DNA of 64,000 nucleotides from Paraurantiacibacter namhicola (GTDB taxonomy: Bacteria > Pseudomonadota > Alphaproteobacteria > Sphingomonadales > Sphingomonadaceae), in assembly GCF_001687545.1 (NCBI RefSeq), contig NZ_CP016545.1, positions 1,287,001-1,351,000 of the forward strand, read 5' to 3'. Below the pieces are notes generated by a model. The model did not search any database, was not told the DNA's origin, and worked only from the letters and a program-made list of their open reading frames with translations. Positions 48,793 through 59,671 of the stretch are shown here, in pieces. Made by a program: the position numbers and the translations under genes. Each line of letters opens with the position of its first letter. Position 1 is the stretch's first letter.

Positions 48793-49848
48793 ATGTCCGT
48801 CAATATGAAGAACTGGCAGGAACTGAAAAAGCCCACCCAGCTGGATGTGAAGGAAGGCGCCGATAAGAAGCGGAAAGCCACTTTCATCGCCGAACCTCTC
48901 GAGCGCGGCTACGGCCTGACGCTCGGCAATGCGCTGCGCCGCGTGCTGCTCTCCTCGCTGCAGGGCGCCGCTATCACCTCGATCAAGATCGAGAACGTGC
49001 TGCACGAATTCTCCAGCCTTGCCGGCGTGCGTGAAGACGTCACCGACATCGTGCTGAACGTGAAGCAGATCGCGCTGAAGATGGAAGGCGAAGGCCCCAA
49101 GCGCCTGCAGCTTTCCGCCACCGGCCCGGGCGAAGTGAAGGCTGGCGACATCGCTGTGACTGGCGACATCGAAGTGCTGAACAAGGACCTCGTCCTGTGC
49201 CACCTCGATGACGGCGCCACGCTGAACATGGAACTGACCGCAGACACCGGCAAGGGCTATGCTCCTGCCGTGCAGAACCGCCCGGCCGACGCGCCGATCG
49301 GCCTGATCCCGGTCGACAGCCTGTATTCGCCGATCCGCCAGGTCAGCTACAAGGTCGACAATGCCCGCGTCGGGCAGGAACTCGACTACGACAAGCTGAA
49401 CCTGACCATCGAGACGGACGGCACGGTCACCCCGGAAGATGCCATCGCGTATGCGGCGCGCATCCTGCAGGACCAGCTGACCCTGTTCGTCCACTTCGAA
49501 GATGGCATCCCGCAGCCGCAGGCCGCCATGATCGGCATGGCAGCAGAGCCGCAGGAATCGGACGCCAACCAGCTCAACCGCTACCTCCTCAAGAAGGTGG
49601 ACGAGCTGGAACTGTCCGTGCGTTCGGCCAACTGCCTGAAGAACGACAACATCATCTACATCGGCGACCTGGTCCAGAAAACCGAAGCAGAAATGCTGCG
49701 GACGCCGAACTTCGGCCGCAAGTCCTTGAACGAAATCAAGGAAGTGCTGTCCAGCATGGGCCTGCGCCTGGGCATGGACATCCCTGGCTGGCCGCCGGAG
49801 AACATTGAAGAAATGGCCAAGAAGCTCGAACAGGAACTTCTCGGCTGA
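48793..49848 (+). CDS. rpoA: RNA polymerase subunit alpha
   Basis: Protein of 351 aa. N-terminal dimerisation domain with [20 protein letters not shown], linker, then alpha-CTD with [20 protein letters not shown] and [12 protein letters not shown] for UP-element and activator contacts. About 20 residues longer than E. coli, partly at the N-terminus. Confidence 0.97.
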   Translation: MSVNMKNWQELKKPTQLDVKEGADKKRKATFIAEPLERGYGLTLGNALRRVLLSSLQGAAITSIKIENVLHEFSSLAGVREDVTDIVLNVKQIALKMEGEGPKRLQLSATGPGEVKAGDIAVTGDIEVLNKDLVLCHLDDGATLNMELTADTGKGYAPAVQNRPADAPIGLIPVDSLYSPIRQVSYKVDNARVGQELDYDKLNLTIETDGTVTPEDAIAYAARILQDQLTLFVHFEDGIPQPQAAMIGMAAEPQESDANQLNRYLLKKVDELELSVRSANCLKNDNIIYIGDLVQKTEAEMLRTPNFGRKSLNEIKEVLSSMGLRLGMDIPGWPPENIEEMAKKLEQELLG

Positions 49849-49858
49849 CCGGGTAACG

Positions 49859-49895
49859 GCGGCGCACCCTCCTGCATCGCAGGAAAGCGCCGCCA
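49859..49895 (+). promoter_or_regulatory. Hairpin between rpoA and rplQ
   Basis: GGCGGCGC (49859-49866) pairs with GCGCCGCC (49888-49895), with a nested TCCTG/CAGGA stem inside. No T-run. Confidence 0.45.
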
Positions 49896-49942
49896 GCTAC
49901 GGGCTACCTCGCACGGGCCCATAACGAACGAAGGATAGTATA

Positions 49943-50362
49943 ATGCGTCATAAGATTTCCGGCCGTAAGCTTTCGCGCAAGAGCGGCCACCGCAAGGCCC
50001 TGTTCCGCAACATGGCTGCCGCGCTGATCAAGCACGAGCAGATCCTGACCACCACGGCCAAGGCCAAGGAACTGCGCCCCTACGTCGAAAAGCTGATCAC
50101 GCTGGCCAAGCGTGGCGGCCTCTCCAACCGCCGCCTGGCGGCTGCCCGCATCCTGGATGCTGCGCAGGAGAAGAAGCTGTTCGAGGTTCTGGCCGAGCGG
50201 TACAAGGATCGTGACGGCGGCTATACCCGCGTCATCAAGGCCGGCTTCCGCGAAAGCGACGCTGCCCCCATCGCCATCATCGAACTCGTCGACCGTGACG
50301 AAGATGCCAAGGGCCAGGACAGCGGACCGGTGATGTCGGAAGACGAATACGAAGACGCGTAA
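49943..50362 (+). CDS. rplQ: 50S ribosomal protein L17
   Basis: Protein of 139 aa. [20 protein letters not shown] opens it; [13 protein letters not shown] ends the core. An acidic tail ([18 protein letters not shown]) is extra. Last gene of the ribosomal supercluster. Confidence 0.97.
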   Translation: MRHKISGRKLSRKSGHRKALFRNMAAALIKHEQILTTTAKAKELRPYVEKLITLAKRGGLSNRRLAAARILDAAQEKKLFEVLAERYKDRDGGYTRVIKAGFRESDAAPIAIIELVDRDEDAKGQDSGPVMSEDEYEDA

Positions 50363-50405
50363 GCTTTTCTCCGGAACGCAAGTCCGGCCCAGATCGGACT
50401 TTGAA

Positions 50406-50446
50406 AAGGCGGTTGCAGTGGTTACACCTGCAACCGCCTTTTTCCT
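50406..50446 (+). terminator. Intrinsic terminator after rplQ
   Basis: AAGGCGGTTGCAG (50406-50418) pairs fully with CTGCAACCGCCTT (50428-50440), followed by TTTCC. Strong terminator of the supercluster; it lies 15 nt before the next ATG. Confidence 0.88.
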
Positions 50447-50461
50447 TTTCCGGAGACTTTC

Positions 50462-52612
50462 ATGCGTTCTGCATCCATCGCCCTTATCGGAGCTGCCGCC
50501 ATCGCAATTTCCGCCCCCATGACTGCGGCTGCGCAGGATATTGCCGCTCCCGAATATCCCGAGACTTACCAGCAGGACCTGGTGGAGGAGATCTTCGGGC
50601 AGCAGATCGCCGATCCCTATCGCTGGCTGGAGGACGATGTTCGCAACAATCCCGAAGTCGCGAATTGGGTCGAAGCGCAGAATACCGTCACCGACGCATA
50701 CCTCGAACAGCTGCCGGCCCGCGCGTGGTTCGCCGAGCGGATTGGCGAGCTCTACAATTACGAGCGTTTCTCCACGCCGGTGGAGAAGGGCGGACGCTAT
50801 TTCTACACCCGCAACACCGGCCTGCAGAACCAGAGCCCGCTATATTACCGCGAAGGCCTGGACGGCGAGCAGAAGCTGCTGCTGGACCCCAACGCCTGGG
50901 CCGATGACGGCGCGACGGCGCTGGGCGGCTGGGTGCCCAGTCCGGATGGCACGAAGCTGCTTTATTCGGTGCAGGACGGCGGCACGGACTGGCGGATCAT
51001 CCGCGTGATGGACATCGACACCGGCGAACAGATCGGTGACGAGATTCGCTGGGCGAAGTTCACCGGCCTGAGCTGGGTGGGCGAGGACGGCTTCCTCTAC
51101 TCCCGCTTCCCCGAGCCGGAGGAGGGCGAGGACTTCCAGGCGCTGAATTACAACCAGGCCCTGTTCTACCACAAGCTCGGCACGCCGCAGAGCGATGACG
51201 TGCAGGTCTATGCCACGCCGGACGAGCCCGAGGCGGGCCATTCCGCTGGCGTTACCAGCGATGGCCGCTGGGCGGTCATCTACAGCTCCAAGGGCACGGA
51301 TTCGCGCTACGAAATCCACCTGGTGGACCTGGATGCGCGCGACACCAGGGGCTGGGAAGTCATGCCGCTGGTGGAAGGCTTCGACCACGCCTGGGGCGTG
51401 ATCGATTCCATCGGGGACAAACTGTGGGTCTCCACCAACAAGGACGCGCCGCTTTACCGGGTAATGACGGTGGACCTGTCCGGCGATGAGCCGGTCTGGG
51501 CCGAGATCGTGCCGGAGCAGGAGCAGACGCTGGCCGGCGCGAGCATGATCGGTGACCGGCTTGTCCTGTCTTACCTGCAGGACGCCAGCAGCGTCGCGCG
51601 CGTCTTCACCTTCGAGGGCAATGAACGCGCACCGATCGAACTGGCAGGGCTGGGCACGGTCGGCGGTTTCCGGGGCGATCCGGGCAAGAGCGAGACGTTC
51701 TACAGCTTCTCCAGCTACAACCGCCCGACAACCATTTACCGCATGGACATGGCGACCGGCGAGACCAGCATCTTCGCCGCGCCGGACCTGCAGTTCGACC
51801 CGGACGATTTCGCAGTCGAGCAGCGTTTCTACAATTCCAAGGACGGGACGCGGGTCCCAATGTTCATTGTACGCCGCAAGGATGTGGCGGAAAGCGGCGC
51901 TGCCGCCCCGACGCTGCTTTACGGTTATGGCGGCTTCGACATCTCGCTCACCCCCGGTTTCAGCCCCAGCCGCATGGCCTGGGTGGAAGCGGGCGGTGCC
52001 TATGTGGTCGCCAACATCCGCGGCGGCGGTGAATACGGCAAGGCCTGGCACGATGGTGGCCGGCTCGACAACAAGCAGAACGTGTTCGACGATTTCATCG
52101 CGGCGGGCGAGTTCCTGATTGCCGAGGGCATCACGCCGCAGGACGGCCTCGCCATCCAGGGCGGCTCCAACGGCGGCCTTCTGGTCGGCGCGGTCGCCAA
52201 CCAGCGTCCGGACCTGTTCGCGGCGGGCAATGCGGCCGTGGGCGTGATGGACATGCTGCGTTTCGATCGCTTCACTGCGGGCCGGTACTGGGTGGACGAT
52301 TACGGCTACCCTTCCAAGGAAGACGATTTCGCGGTGCTGCGCGCCTATTCGCCGTATCACAACATCGCCGCCAATACGGCTTATCCGGCACTGCTGGTGA
52401 CGACGGCGGATACGGATGACCGCGTGGTGCCTGGTCATAGCTTCAAGTATACCGCTGCCCTGCAAGCGGCGAATTTGGGGCCGAGGCCGCAGCTCATCCG
52501 CATCGAGACGCGGGCCGGCCATGGCAGCGGCAAGCCGACCGACAAGGCGATCGAGGAAGCGGCCGATGTGCTGGGCTTCCTGGCCTATTGGACCAAGCTT
52601 TCTCCGGAATAA
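50462..52612 (+). CDS. Prolyl oligopeptidase family serine peptidase (S9A), exported
   Basis: Protein of 716 aa with a signal peptide (MRSASIALIGAAAIAISAP.. ending AAA-QD). A beta-propeller (about 80-430) precedes an alpha/beta-hydrolase domain with nucleophile GGSNGG (Ser569), Asp in ADTDDRVVP and His in RAGHGSG. It cleaves peptides after proline, probably in the periplasm. Monocistronic between two terminators. Confidence 0.93.
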   Translation: MRSASIALIGAAAIAISAPMTAAAQDIAAPEYPETYQQDLVEEIFGQQIADPYRWLEDDVRNNPEVANWVEAQNTVTDAYLEQLPARAWFAERIGELYNYERFSTPVEKGGRYFYTRNTGLQNQSPLYYREGLDGEQKLLLDPNAWADDGATALGGWVPSPDGTKLLYSVQDGGTDWRIIRVMDIDTGEQIGDEIRWAKFTGLSWVGEDGFLYSRFPEPEEGEDFQALNYNQALFYHKLGTPQSDDVQVYATPDEPEAGHSAGVTSDGRWAVIYSSKGTDSRYEIHLVDLDARDTRGWEVMPLVEGFDHAWGVIDSIGDKLWVSTNKDAPLYRVMTVDLSGDEPVWAEIVPEQEQTLAGASMIGDRLVLSYLQDASSVARVFTFEGNERAPIELAGLGTVGGFRGDPGKSETFYSFSSYNRPTTIYRMDMATGETSIFAAPDLQFDPDDFAVEQRFYNSKDGTRVPMFIVRRKDVAESGAAAPTLLYGYGGFDISLTPGFSPSRMAWVEAGGAYVVANIRGGGEYGKAWHDGGRLDNKQNVFDDFIAAGEFLIAEGITPQDGLAIQGGSNGGLLVGAVANQRPDLFAAGNAAVGVMDMLRFDRFTAGRYWVDDYGYPSKEDDFAVLRAYSPYHNIAANTAYPALLVTTADTDDRVVPGHSFKYTAALQAANLGPRPQLIRIETRAGHGSGKPTDKAIEEAADVLGFLAYWTKLSPE

Positions 52613-52620
52613 GGCGATAC

Positions 52621-52664
52621 GGCGGCGTTCAGGAAAAGGTGTCTATTCCTGAACGCCGCCTTTC
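52621..52664 (+). terminator. Intrinsic terminator after the prolyl oligopeptidase gene
   Basis: GGCGGCGTTCAGGA (52621-52634) pairs fully with TCCTGAACGCCGCC (52647-52660), then TTTC. Confidence 0.8.
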
Positions 52665-52749
52665 ACGCAAATTCAGGCTGATCTCACACGCGGGTCTCTA
52701 GACCGGTTCTCACCAAGGGGCATTGCCCCGACTACAAGAGGACTGAGAC

Positions 52750-53331
52750 ATGAAGACCATTACCAAAGGCCTGGCCAAGGGCTTGACTGCCACCGTCGCC
52801 GCAGGTGCGATGGCAATGGCCTCCGCAACGCCGGCCGCGGCTCGCGATCACCGCGACAATGACGGCATCAGCGCAGGCGAGATCATTGCCGGGGCGCTGA
52901 TCATCGGCGGCATTGCAGCCGTCGTCTCCTCCAGCCGCGACCGCGACCGCGATTATCGTTACGATGATCGCCGCTACCGGGACCGCGACTACCGCTATGA
53001 CGACCGGCGTGGTTACCGCCACCGCGGCTATCGCGACAATCCGCGCCGTGCCGTTGAGAAATGCGTCCGCGCCGCCGAGCGCACCGCTAACCGCTACAGC
53101 TATGGTGGCCGCGCCGATGTGATCGACATCCGCGACGTCGACCGGAAGCGTGACGGCTATCGGATCAAGGGGCGCATCGCCGTCCAGACCGGCTACCGCG
53201 ACGGCAGGTATCGCGACTATCGCGGATATCGCAATAACGATCGCGGCTATGACACGGGCAAGTTCACCTGCCGCATCGAGCGCGGCCGGGTGGTGGATGT
53301 CGACTTCAAGGGCATCCGCGGCCTGCGCTAA
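52750..53331 (+). CDS. Arg/Tyr/Asp-rich exported protein, paralogue 1
   Basis: Protein of 193 aa. Signal peptide to about residue 31 (ASATPAAA), then a glycine-zipper-like hydrophobic segment SAGEIIAGALIIGGIAAVVS (41-60), a low-complexity RDRDRDYRYDDRRYRDRDYR stretch, and a C-terminal domain of about 90 aa with a Cys pair (VEKCVRAAE, FTCRIERGRVVDVDFKG). The same layout occurs in the next gene. Function unknown; an envelope protein is inferred. Confidence 0.78.
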   Translation: MKTITKGLAKGLTATVAAGAMAMASATPAAARDHRDNDGISAGEIIAGALIIGGIAAVVSSSRDRDRDYRYDDRRYRDRDYRYDDRRGYRHRGYRDNPRRAVEKCVRAAERTANRYSYGGRADVIDIRDVDRKRDGYRIKGRIAVQTGYRDGRYRDYRGYRNNDRGYDTGKFTCRIERGRVVDVDFKGIRGLR

Positions 53332-53424
53332 GCAGCAGCGTCAAGCAACAAATGGGCGGTTCAGGCTTATGCAAGCCTGGGCCGCCTAGCCGTTCTGGCA
53401 TACATTCCATCCCCGGGGGTCCCG

Positions 53425-54303
53425 ATGGCTTTTACCAATTCTCGCATTTCTGCCCTGGTCGCTTCGGCCGCCGCACTGTCGCTCGTGGCCAGTCCGGCCG
53501 CCGCCGTGGACCTGCCGCGCAGCACCTCTGCCAAGGTGAGCGAGTATGTTCCGAGTGCTTCGGAGGATATTTCAGAGCATCGCCGCTATCGCCGCCATCG
53601 CCATCGCGGCGGTGTGAGCGCGGGCGACGTGCTGACCGGTATCCTGATTTTGGGCGGTATCGCTGTCATCGCCAACAGCGCGAAGGGTGAGCGGCACCGC
53701 GACGACGACCGCCGCTATGACGACCGCCGCTATGATCCGCGGTACGAGCCCCGCGACTACGATGACCGGCGCGATTACGACCGCCGCGGCAATCTGGACG
53801 GGCTGGAGCGCGCCGCCAACATGTGCGCCGATGCAGCCGAGAACCGCGGCCTGCGCGTCGATACGGTGGACGAGGCCAGTCGCGGCGCGGCAGGCTGGTC
53901 CATCGCTGGCGATCTGCGCGGCGGTGGCCGCTGGACCTGTCGGATCGACAATTCCGGCCGCGTCACCGATGTCGGCGCTGGCGGGGACGTGTCTTATGAG
54001 CCGCAGGAGGACCGGCAGGATGACTGGGGCGGACAGGGTGACAATTATGTCCGCGCTGCACCCGCACGCGCGCCGGGCTCGGCGCCGCGCCAGGACGACC
54101 GGCAGTATGGCGACGATGTCTACGCCTCTGCCCGCGCCAACCGCAGTGCAGGCGGATACATGCCGCAGCCGCAGGGCCAGCCAGGCTATGCGCCGCGCAG
54201 CGAGCCGGCACAGGCACCAGCACCTGCGCCTTCAACGCGGGATGGCAATGATGGCCGCTACCAGACCGGGTCGGTCGGTGATTTCGAGCAGGATGGCTAT
54301 TGA
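53425..54303 (+). CDS. Arg/Tyr/Asp-rich exported protein, paralogue 2
   Basis: Protein of 292 aa with the layout of its upstream neighbour: signal peptide, SAGDVLTGILILGGIAVIAN (65-84), a DDRRYDDRRYDPRYEPRDYD stretch, and a Cys-pair domain (ANMCADAAE, WTCRIDNSGRVTDVG). It adds a Pro/Gln-rich C-terminal tail of about 95 aa. Its stop overlaps the end of the convergent UPF0126 gene by 7 nt. Function unknown. Confidence 0.78.
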   Translation: MAFTNSRISALVASAAALSLVASPAAAVDLPRSTSAKVSEYVPSASEDISEHRRYRRHRHRGGVSAGDVLTGILILGGIAVIANSAKGERHRDDDRRYDDRRYDPRYEPRDYDDRRDYDRRGNLDGLERAANMCADAAENRGLRVDTVDEASRGAAGWSIAGDLRGGGRWTCRIDNSGRVTDVGAGGDVSYEPQEDRQDDWGGQGDNYVRAAPARAPGSAPRQDDRQYGDDVYASARANRSAGGYMPQPQGQPGYAPRSEPAQAPAPAPSTRDGNDGRYQTGSVGDFEQDGY

Positions 54304-54920
54304 TTGCGTGAATAGGGCGGCAGCACCAGGCTCCACCTGATTGCCGCCCAGCGCAGCGCCAGCCCCGCCGCTGTCGCGCCGATCCATACAGGGACGCGCG
54401 GCCAGTCGAAATACAGGCCGATGGCGCAGCCGCTGGCCGATACGAAGGCCGCGGTCACATACATTTCCGGCCGCATCAGGATGCTGGGGCGGCCGGCAAT
54501 CACGTCCCGGATCACGCCGCCCACAGTGCCGGTGATGACACCCATCAGGACCGCCGGAACGGGCGCGATACCATAGGCGATGGCCTTTGCGGTTCCCAGC
54601 ACGGCATAGGCCGTCAGGCCCACGGCGTCGGTGTAATCGAGCACCTTGCGCTCCCACCAGCGGGTGGGCGTAAACCACACCAGCAGCGCCACGATCAGGC
54701 AGACGGGCGCGATCCATGGGTCGCGGGCCCAGAATGCCGGGATGCCGATCAGCAGATCGCGCACCGTGCCGCCACCCACGCCCGTGACCAGTGCGAAGAA
54801 GGCCATGGTGACGAAGGTCTGCTTCTCACGCGCGGCGACAAGCGCGCCGGACAGGGCAAACACAGCCACGCCGAGCAGGTCGAACGCGCCAAGCAGAGGA
54901 GTTGGGATCAGCTCAGGCAT
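54297..54920 (-). CDS. UPF0126 / TRIC-like cation channel family protein
   Basis: Membrane protein of 207 aa with seven TM segments in two inverted-looking repeats: LLGVAVFALSGALVAAREKQ..GGGTVRDLLIG and DAVGLTAYAVLGTAKAIAYG..VGGVIRDVIAGRP. The doubled GGxxRD motif is diagnostic. Bacterial TRIC-type proteins conduct monovalent cations. Confidence 0.9.
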   Translation of the reverse strand: MPELIPTPLLGAFDLLGVAVFALSGALVAAREKQTFVTMAFFALVTGVGGGTVRDLLIGIPAFWARDPWIAPVCLIVALLVWFTPTRWWERKVLDYTDAVGLTAYAVLGTAKAIAYGIAPVPAVLMGVITGTVGGVIRDVIAGRPSILMRPEMYVTAAFVSASGCAIGLYFDWPRVPVWIGATAAGLALRWAAIRWSLVLPPYSRNQ

Positions 54921-54978
54921 GATTTGCGCGCGCTAGGCGCTCGGGCGCGCGCGAGCAATGATAAAGGGGGGGGCAGCC

Positions 54979-55407
54979 CTAATCGCGGGCAAACAGCCTT
55001 TCCGGGTCGGCCATGGCCTTGATCTCCACGGCATTGCCGCTGGGATCGCGAAAGAACATCGTCGCCTGTTCGCCGGCCTGACCTTCGAAGCGGATGTGGG
55101 GTTCGATCTCGAACGTCACGCCCGCACCGCGCAGCCGCTCTGCCAGCTCGCGCCAATCCTGCATCGCCAGCACAAGTCCGAAATGCGGCACCGGCACGTC
55201 ATGGCCGTCCACCTCGTTATGCGCGCCTGCAACCTTGGCCACGGCGGCCGGTGCCTGGTGCGCCACGATCTGGTGGCCGTAGAAGTCGAAATCGCACCAG
55301 TCCTCGCTGCTGCGCCCCTCCGTGCAGCCCATGACGCCGCCCCAGAACTCCCGCGCAGCTGCGAGGTCATGTACGGGGAAGGCGAGGTGGAACGGGGGCA
55401 GGTTCAT
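54979..55407 (-). CDS. VOC-family protein (glyoxalase-like)
   Basis: Protein of 142 aa, start [10 protein letters not shown] chosen because the long in-frame extension upstream belongs to the neighbouring gene's shadow. It has two beta-alpha-beta-beta-beta modules: [20 protein letters not shown] (metal His8) and [20 protein letters not shown], and ends with [15 protein letters not shown] carrying the conserved Glu. Substrate unknown. It overlaps the upstream membrane-protein gene by 4 nt. Confidence 0.87.
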   Translation of the reverse strand: MNLPPFHLAFPVHDLAAAREFWGGVMGCTEGRSSEDWCDFDFYGHQIVAHQAPAAVAKVAGAHNEVDGHDVPVPHFGLVLAMQDWRELAERLRGAGVTFEIEPHIRFEGQAGEQATMFFRDPSGNAVEIKAMADPERLFARD

Positions 55408-56216
55408 GGTGCGGGTTTCCTGATGAGGCCGAGCGCGAGCCCAAAGCCGAGGATCGATGCTCCGCCATAGCCTATCAGCGGGCTGGGATATGCGGCCATC
55501 GCAGCCATGGCGACAAAGCCGAACAGGGATCCGGCAAGGGCAAAGCGGGCGGCGCGCTCCAGCGGCGCAGCGAAGAGCATAAGCAGGAAGGACGCGAGCA
55601 GGGCGAGGGCCAGCGCCAGGGCCGCCCACGGGTTCGCGGCGAAGGCCTCCACCACCACGCGCTCCACGAATGGCAAGGCCGGCAGCTTGCCGCGCACGAC
55701 CATCACAAGCGTCGCAAAAAAGCCGAGAATGGCGGTCAGGCCGACGCGCCAGTCCTTGGTTACATGGTGCAGGCCGACCGCCGCCAAGGTGAGTGCGAAA
55801 CCTGCGCCCGCGTCGGGCTGCAGCATGGCGGCAAAAATGGCGGTAAGCAGGATCGGCGCGGCCAGATTGTTCTCGCGCGCAGCCAGTACGGCCAGCGCGG
55901 GGATGGCGAACAGGCCGGTATTCAGCGAAACCGGCCCCAGCGGCAGCCATCGCGACACAGGCACGCCGCTGGAGGAATTGAGCGTTGGCCCGGTCAGCAG
56001 CGGCAGGAACATCAGCGCCAGCAAAACGGCTGTGGCAATTCGCTGGATCCGGATGTTTGGAGGAACGCGGCCAAATGCCGCCCACAACAGCGCGACTGCG
56101 AAGACGGCGAGGTTGAACGGCGCAAAATGCTCCGGTGCACCGCCAAGCCACATCCAACCCGCGCCCGCCAGCACCGGCAGGGCCAGTGCGGCTAGGGCGG
56201 GCAGGCGCGCTTTCAC
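55404..56216 (-). CDS. Polytopic membrane protein with SEDS-like segments
   Basis: Protein of 270 aa from GTG at 56216, the first start after the lpdA stop. It has about eight TM segments. [20 protein letters not shown] and [18 protein letters not shown] recall the SRWIPLG and LQPDLGTA motifs of FtsW/RodA polymerases, but the protein is only about two thirds of their length. It lies 20 nt downstream of lpdA and overlaps the VOC gene. SEDS relation is inference; function unknown. Confidence 0.65.
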   Translation of the reverse strand: MKARLPALAALALPVLAGAGWMWLGGAPEHFAPFNLAVFAVALLWAAFGRVPPNIRIQRIATAVLLALMFLPLLTGPTLNSSSGVPVSRWLPLGPVSLNTGLFAIPALAVLAARENNLAAPILLTAIFAAMLQPDAGAGFALTLAAVGLHHVTKDWRVGLTAILGFFATLVMVVRGKLPALPFVERVVVEAFAANPWAALALALALLASFLLMLFAAPLERAARFALAGSLFGFVAMAAMAAYPSPLIGYGGASILGFGLALGLIRKPAP

Positions 56217-56236
56217 CCCCGGCTTCGACCCCGTCG

Positions 56237-57655
56237 TCAGACGTGGATCGCCTTGCCTTGCACGGCCATTGCGGCTTCCTTCATGGCTTCCGCATGGGTC
56301 GGGTGGGCATGGCAGGTGTAAGCGATGTCCTCGCTCGTCGCGCCGAATTCCATGGCGATGCCTGCTTCGGCGATCATCGTGCCCGCCACGCTGGCGATGC
56401 ACCACACGCCCAGCACGCGGTCGCTCTCCGCCTCGGCGATGACCTTCACGAAGCCGTCGGGCTCGTGATTGGTCTTGGCGCGGCTGTTGGCCATCATCGG
56501 GAACTTGCCGACCTTCACGGCCTTCTTGTCGCCGCCCATCTTCTCGATGGCCTCTTCTGTCGTCAGGCCCACGCCGGCAATTTCCGGCCAGGTGTAGACA
56601 ACGGAGGGGATGATATCGTGATTCACGATGCCAGTTTGCCCGGCGATGTTTTCCGCCACGGCAATACCTTCATCCTCCGCCTTGTGCGCCAGCATGGGGC
56701 CGGGCACCACGTCCCCGATGGCCCAGACGCCGTCCACGGCAGTGCGGAACTCGTGATCCGTCTCGATCTGGCCACGCTTGTTGGTTTCCAGTCCGATGGC
56801 ATCGAGGCCGAGCCCGTCAGTATTGGGACGGCGGCCGATGGACACCAGCACGCAGTCCACCTCGATCGTCTCCGCATCGCCGCCAGCGGAGGGTTCCATG
56901 GTCAGCGTGGCCTTCTTGCCCTTCACGGCTACGCCGGTGACCTTGGTCGAAAGCTTGAATTCGATGCCCTGCTTCTTGAAGATCTTGCGGGCTTCCTTGC
57001 GGATATCGCCGTCCATGCCGGGCAGGATTTCGTCGAGGAATTCGACGCAGGTGACCTTCGCGCCAAGGCGGCGCCACACGCTGCCCAGCTCCAGGCCGAT
57101 AACGCCGCCGCCGATCACCACCATGTGCTGCGGCACCTTAGCCAGTTCCAGCGCGCCGGTTGAATCGACCACGATCCCGCCATCGTTGTCCACATCGACA
57201 CCCGGCAGCGGGGTGACGCTGGAGCCGGTGGCGATGACCACGTCCTTCGCGGTGTAGCTCTTGTCGCCAACCTTCACGGTGTGCGCGTCGGTGAAGGTGC
57301 CATAGCCCTTCAGCCAATCCACCTTGTTCTTCTTGAACAGGAATTCGATCCCGCCCGTCAGGCCCTTCACCGCATCGCGGCGCTGGCCGTGCATCTTTTC
57401 CAGGTTCAGCTTCGGCTTCACCTCGATACCCATGTCGGCCATCGTGCCGTTGGTGGCGGCATCGAAATACTCGCTGGCATGCAGCAGCGCCTTGGACGGG
57501 ATGCACCCGACGTTGAGGCAGGTCCCGCCCAGCGTCTCGCGGCCTTCCACGCAGGCGACCTTCAGGCCCAGCTGCGCTGCGCGGATCGCCGCGACATAAC
57601 CGCCGGGACCGGCACCGATGACAAGGACGTCGTAATCGTAATTGGGGTCAGCCAT
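56237..57655 (-). CDS. lpdA: Dihydrolipoyl dehydrogenase (E3)
   Basis: FAD disulfide oxidoreductase of 472 aa that reoxidises the lipoyl arm of 2-oxoacid dehydrogenase complexes. FAD motif [19 protein letters not shown], redox pair [13 protein letters not shown] (Cys46, Cys51), NAD motif [15 protein letters not shown] and C-terminal acid-base HAHPTHAE. It overlaps the upstream methyltransferase by 8 nt, and the odh genes are in the same operon. Confidence 0.96.
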   Translation of the reverse strand: MADPNYDYDVLVIGAGPGGYVAAIRAAQLGLKVACVEGRETLGGTCLNVGCIPSKALLHASEYFDAATNGTMADMGIEVKPKLNLEKMHGQRRDAVKGLTGGIEFLFKKNKVDWLKGYGTFTDAHTVKVGDKSYTAKDVVIATGSSVTPLPGVDVDNDGGIVVDSTGALELAKVPQHMVVIGGGVIGLELGSVWRRLGAKVTCVEFLDEILPGMDGDIRKEARKIFKKQGIEFKLSTKVTGVAVKGKKATLTMEPSAGGDAETIEVDCVLVSIGRRPNTDGLGLDAIGLETNKRGQIETDHEFRTAVDGVWAIGDVVPGPMLAHKAEDEGIAVAENIAGQTGIVNHDIIPSVVYTWPEIAGVGLTTEEAIEKMGGDKKAVKVGKFPMMANSRAKTNHEPDGFVKVIAEAESDRVLGVWCIASVAGTMIAEAGIAMEFGATSEDIAYTCHAHPTHAEAMKEAAMAVQGKAIHV

Positions 57656-58370
57656 GGAGACCTTCTTGCTTCGCGCCCGTGGGCGATTTCGAGGTGGAAC
57701 CTATATAGGTTGCGATCAGCGATTTTGGCAGGAGCGCCACGCGCTCTGCGGAAATTTCGGCTTCGGGAAACAGGAAGCGCATCTGCCCCTTCGTCAGCAG
57801 GCGCGCGCTGTCGACGAAGCGATAGGCCTCGCCCACGTCCTTCGCCTTGCCAGCGGTGGCCAGCTTCATGTGGCGCATCAGCCCGGCGCGCATGGGGCGC
57901 GGCAGCCAGTGGTTCATCGGGAAGGACCAGAAGTGCGGCTCCACCGGGAACCAGAAATTCGGCGTCTGCACGTAATAGGACACGCCGACACGGCGCGCCT
58001 CTGAGGCAAAGGCTTCCATCTCGCGCCACAGGCCGACATGTTCGATCACCGAATTGGAATGGGTGAAATCGAAGCTCTTGTCTGCATGGTCCAGGTCGCA
58101 GGCATTGCCGATCGCCCAGTCGAACAGGCCTTTCGGAGCGCCCGGATCGGGGACGATTTCGCTCTCGTGCAGGTTCTGCAGCGTGATCGACACGCCCAGC
58201 TCCGTCAGGAAATCATAGCCGACGCGCTTCCAGTATTCTGTCCGGCCGCCCAGGTCGAGGATGCGCAGCGCCTCCCCATGCCGCGGCGCGCGCGCCAGGG
58301 CATCGCGCAGCTTCACGTCCCGCGCATTGCGGAAACGGGTCGACAGGCTCGTCTTCAGGCTGCTGTTCAT
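57648..58370 (-). CDS. Class I SAM-dependent methyltransferase
   Basis: Protein of 240 aa. SAM motif I is ILDLGGRTEYWKRVG, with acidic motif ACDLDHADKSFD and TPNFWFPVEPH after the core sheet (methyltransferase type 11-like). Substrate unknown. It sits between odhB and lpdA and overlaps lpdA, so it is in the 2-oxoglutarate dehydrogenase operon. Confidence 0.82.
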   Translation of the reverse strand: MNSSLKTSLSTRFRNARDVKLRDALARAPRHGEALRILDLGGRTEYWKRVGYDFLTELGVSITLQNLHESEIVPDPGAPKGLFDWAIGNACDLDHADKSFDFTHSNSVIEHVGLWREMEAFASEARRVGVSYYVQTPNFWFPVEPHFWSFPMNHWLPRPMRAGLMRHMKLATAGKAKDVGEAYRFVDSARLLTKGQMRFLFPEAEISAERVALLPKSLIATYIGSTSKSPTGAKQEGLHG

Positions 58371-58386
58371 TACGATGCAGGCCCTA

Positions 58387-59658
<1,272 letters not shown>

Positions 59659-59671
59659 GAGGTGGTCGTCC

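Noticed and set aside
54966-54973. Poly-G tract of eight as a phase-variation switch
   Set aside because: It lies in the spacer downstream of the VOC gene stop and is not in a reading frame or evident promoter.
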